64,000 bases of DNA from Collimonas sp. OK607 (lineage in GTDB: Bacteria; Pseudomonadota; Gammaproteobacteria; Burkholderiales; Burkholderiaceae_D). Shown here piece after piece: positions 58,847 through 64,000 of the stretch. The translations under genes and the position numbers were made by a program. The stretch lies in NCBI RefSeq assembly GCF_900111995.1, contig NZ_FOKF01000009.1:1-64000 (forward strand). Reading direction: 5' to 3'. Under the pieces are notes generated by a model. That model saw only the letters and a list, made by a program, of their open reading frames with translations, was not told the DNA's origin and did no database searches. Position 1 is the stretch's first letter, and every line of letters starts with the position of its first letter.

Positions 58847-60001
58847 ATGAAAAAAGCAATACGTCATTGGTTGGTGAAATTGCATCGCTACAGCGGTTTG
58901 CTGCTATCCCTGTTCCTTGTCATGGCGGGCCTGACCGGCGCGGCACTGGCGTTTAACGATGAGATCGATGCCTGGCTTAATCCGCAGTTCTATCATCTCG
59001 CCTCGACCGGTAGCAAGCAACCTATCGATGCCCTGGCAGCTCGGGTTGAACACGACTATCCACATGCGCGGCTTGCCTTTTTCGCCATCGAGCAGGATGC
59101 CAGCGCGCCGCTCCAGGCAAAACTGCGTCCGCGCAAACCGAACGAAGAGTTGGCAGTGGATACGGTATTTATCGATCCGGTCACCGCTACCGTAGTCGGC
59201 GAACGCAACACCAAGGCGGTCAGCCTGGCGCCGCAAAACCTGATGCCGTTCCTGTTCCGCTTGCATCGCTATCTGTTGTTGGACAAGCCAGGCGCCATCA
59301 TCTCCGGCAGCCTTGGTTTGTTGTGGGTGGCGACGCTATTGATCGGCTTTGCATTGGCGTGGCCCAAGCATCGCAACGGCTGGGGAAAAGCATTGTCGAT
59401 CAAACGCGGCGCCGGCGGTTTCCGCCTGATGTACGACTTGCATCGCACGGTAGGCCTGGTTGCTGGAATATTGCTGGTGATAACGGCCTTTACCGGCGCT
59501 GTGATGAATCTGCCGGACGTCGCGCGTCCTTTGGTCTCCAGCCTGTCGGCGCTGACGCCGCCGCCCAAGGGTTCGAGTGCTGAGGGAAAGCCGCAAATCA
59601 ACTGGCAGCAAGCGCTGGCAGCGGCGCAGGCAACCATGCCGCTTGCCACCCCGGCGCGCATCGCGCATGACGACAAACACGGCGTCTATCAAGTCCGTTT
59701 GCGCAAGCCGGATGACATCCAGGACGGCGGTAGTGTACGGGTATTTATCGACGTTGCAGACGGCCACGTGCTGCGCTCGCTAGATCCGTTAAAAGGTTCC
59801 GCCGGCGATACCTTCATGGGCGTGCAGTATGGCTTGCATACCGGTCAGATACTGGGTTTGCCGGGCAAGATACTGGTTGCGTTCCTGGGTTTTCTGCCGC
59901 TCTTGTTCATGATTACCGGGATTGCCATCTGGTTGCAAAAGCGGAAATCGGAAACACTGGCGCACACGCGTCGTTTGCAGCGGGCCTCAATGGCTCAGTA
60001 G
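58847..60001 (+). CDS. PepSY-associated membrane protein
   Basis: A 384-residue inner-membrane protein with four main hydrophobic segments. Typical PepSY_TM motifs include LHRYSGLLLSLFLVMAGLTGA, LHRYLLLD and YDLHRTVGLVAGILLVITAFTGAVM, with periplasmic PepSY regions between. Homologues act in siderophore reduction or iron uptake; the upstream Fur-like box supports an iron-linked role. ATG at 58847 is used rather than a TTG at 58841. Its 3' end overlaps the convergent PhyH gene by 15 bases. Confidence 0.85.
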   Translation: MKKAIRHWLVKLHRYSGLLLSLFLVMAGLTGAALAFNDEIDAWLNPQFYHLASTGSKQPIDALAARVEHDYPHARLAFFAIEQDASAPLQAKLRPRKPNEELAVDTVFIDPVTATVVGERNTKAVSLAPQNLMPFLFRLHRYLLLDKPGAIISGSLGLLWVATLLIGFALAWPKHRNGWGKALSIKRGAGGFRLMYDLHRTVGLVAGILLVITAFTGAVMNLPDVARPLVSSLSALTPPPKGSSAEGKPQINWQQALAAAQATMPLATPARIAHDDKHGVYQVRLRKPDDIQDGGSVRVFIDVADGHVLRSLDPLKGSAGDTFMGVQYGLHTGQILGLPGKILVAFLGFLPLLFMITGIAIWLQKRKSETLAHTRRLQRASMAQ

Positions 60002-60766
60002 AATATCTTCCGAGGCGGCAGAGCGGCTGCCTGGCACCGGCTGGTTGCTTTGCCCGTGATAAGCAAATACCACCGATTCCTTGACCGCTTCGGTATTGTT
60101 CCTGCCGGCTGCGTGGAACAATCCGCTATGGAAAAAGACCACGTCTCCTTGCTGCAGCTCTACCGCTTTTCCCTGTGCAAACAACGCCTGGTTTTCGCCG
60201 ATTTCCGGGCGCAGGAAATCCAGCTGGTCCATTTGTCCGGGTTTGATGTCGAAGCGGTGCGAGCCTGGAATAAAGCGTAGGCCGCCATTGTTCTGGTTTT
60301 CGCTATCGAGCGCCAGCCAGACCGAGATCAATTCGTTGCGCGGGAACGACCAGTAGCGGATATCGCGATGCCAGCCGGTCGCGGTGCCGAAATGCGGGTG
60401 CTTGGTCATCACGCAATTGTGATGCGATAAAGTCAGGCATACCGGTTCGCCCAGCAACAGTTCCAGCATCGCTACCAGTTGCGGACTACGAGCCCAGGCG
60501 CGATAGCTATCGTGTCGCTGATAAGCATTGCGCAGGCGCCGTGCAGTGCGGCCGCCGACGCTATCGAGCGATTTCGGCGCGCCGGCATAACCTACCTCGG
60601 ATTCGTATTCCAGTGGCGTCACCGCCTGCGCCAGATGATCATTTGCAGTGGCGATCATCAGCTCGCAATCCGCCATCGGCACCATGCGCGGCAAGATCAG
60701 GTAACCGTCTGTTTCGAAGGCGGCGATTTGCGCTGCAGACAGCGCCGGAGGGGTGTTGGTAGACAT
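59987..60766 (-). CDS. Phytanoyl-CoA dioxygenase (PhyH) family protein
   Basis: A 259-residue Fe(II)/2-oxoglutarate dioxygenase. The metal triad is likely H and D in TGWHRDIRYW and a distal H in FHSGLFHAAGRN; the family N-terminus FETDGYLILPRMV is clear. PhyH proteins hydroxylate diverse small molecules; the substrate here is unknown. An AT-rich spacer (60767-60830) lies upstream and probably holds its promoter. Confidence 0.85.
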   Translation of the reverse strand: MSTNTPPALSAAQIAAFETDGYLILPRMVPMADCELMIATANDHLAQAVTPLEYESEVGYAGAPKSLDSVGGRTARRLRNAYQRHDSYRAWARSPQLVAMLELLLGEPVCLTLSHHNCVMTKHPHFGTATGWHRDIRYWSFPRNELISVWLALDSENQNNGGLRFIPGSHRFDIKPGQMDQLDFLRPEIGENQALFAQGKAVELQQGDVVFFHSGLFHAAGRNNTEAVKESVVFAYHGQSNQPVPGSRSAASEDILLSH

Positions 60767-60882
60767 GGTTATCTCGTTGTCTTATTTGCTACTTGTTATT
60801 TATTATTTTATTGCATTCCATTGGAGGCCGTCCGACCTGAGCGCGGTTGCGCCCAGGCCGGATGGCTGCCGAGGTGAAATGG

Positions 60883-63738
<2,856 letters not shown>

Positions 63739-64000
63739 TTACAGCTTTCAGCGTAAGTTTAAGGCCGTGTCGGCTTATTGGAAATGCAATTTTCACGTGT
63801 GAAGGGCTTGCGGCTGCCATCGGCGGGAGTGTCCGGCCGGTGCTGCAAATGCATATCAAACGGATCAACCTGACACTATATCAGGGTCGGGATTTTAGAG
63901 TTTGATCCGGCTATCTCGTGTGAAGACAGTCGCGTGAACACAGTCGCGTGAATACAGTCGCGTGAAACAGTACGCTGGCAGAGTGATGGGATGACGGGAG
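63739..64000. promoter_or_regulatory. uvrA upstream region with nested repeats
   Basis: Holds an 8-bp outer inverted repeat (63861-63868 with 63902-63909) enclosing CCTGA-N7-TCAGG (63869-63873 with 63881-63885). A TATAGT on the - strand (63880-63875) could be a uvrA -10. Three 14-bp tandem repeats lie at 63926-63967. No canonical LexA CTGT-N8-ACAG box was found. No gene is visible. Confidence 0.4.
63926..63967 (+). repeat. Three 14-bp tandem direct repeats
   Basis: Units at 63926-63939, 63940-63953 and 63954-63967 share ACAGTCGCGTGAA plus one variable base. A diverged partial copy precedes the first unit. It could be a binding-site array or replication-slippage product. Confidence 0.75.

Noticed and set aside
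63869-63885. LexA box upstream of uvrA
   Set aside because: CTG and CAG are separated by 9 rather than 10 bases and the CTGT/ACAG ends are not kept.

Overview
The window reads as chromosomal DNA of a betaproteobacterium, most likely a member of the Oxalobacteraceae (Collimonas, Herbaspirillum or Janthinobacterium relatives). This rests on gene order: a tuf-S10-spc-alpha ribosomal superoperon, a lysA/lptM/cyaY cluster, mrcA divergent to pilMNOPQ-aroK-aroB, a kdsD-kdsC-lptC-lptA-lptB-rpoN-hpf operon and System II cytochrome c biogenesis. No insertion sequence, prophage, tRNA, rRNA or CRISPR array was seen. The genus is an inference.

Layout. Bases 1-16103 carry the 3' part of tuf and the ribosomal protein genes from rpsJ to rplQ, with secY, infA and rpoA, all on the + strand. 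Several spacers here hold strong hairpins (after tuf, between rpsJ and rplC, between rpsQ and rplN, and around rpsK, rpsD and rpoA), including a good promoter and a structured leader in front of rplC. Bases 16259-24703 hold cutA-dsbD, a 1-Cys peroxiredoxin, then on the - strand a CorA-like transporter, a sterol-desaturase-family enzyme, hemB and engB, followed by cytochrome c4 (+). Bases 24778-28856 encode ResB and CcsA and a YieH-like phosphatase. Bases 28946-33272 hold msrPQ, an outer-membrane protein, lysA, lptM and cyaY.

Bases 33455-39007 are the least ordinary part: five consecutive + strand genes (a MORN-repeat protein with a Pro/Ala-rich tail, an unknown exported protein, and three tandem paralogues of the uncharacterised DUF2827 family) sit between cyaY and mrcA. 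They may form one transcription unit. From their motifs the paralogues look like candidate GT-B-type glycosyltransferases, but no function is established. This cluster is the best candidate for an undescribed system in the window.

Bases 39049-49949 carry PBP1a (mrcA), the type IV pilus alignment and secretin genes pilMNOPQ, an in-frame aroK-aroB fusion and dgt. Bases 50046-56609 hold a DUF4197 protein and the LPS-transport, Kdo and sigma-54 operon (- strand). Bases 56744-63738 hold a Kef-type antiporter, a PepSY membrane protein preceded by a convincing Fur-box-like palindrome, a PhyH-family dioxygenase and uvrA. The last 262 bases hold nested inverted repeats and three 14-bp tandem repeats.

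Functional themes: translation; envelope assembly (LPS transport, Kdo, PBP1a, type IV pili); periplasmic redox and cytochrome c maturation (DsbD, ResB, CcsA, cytochrome c4, MsrPQ); and iron/heme handling (HemB, CyaY, PepSY protein).
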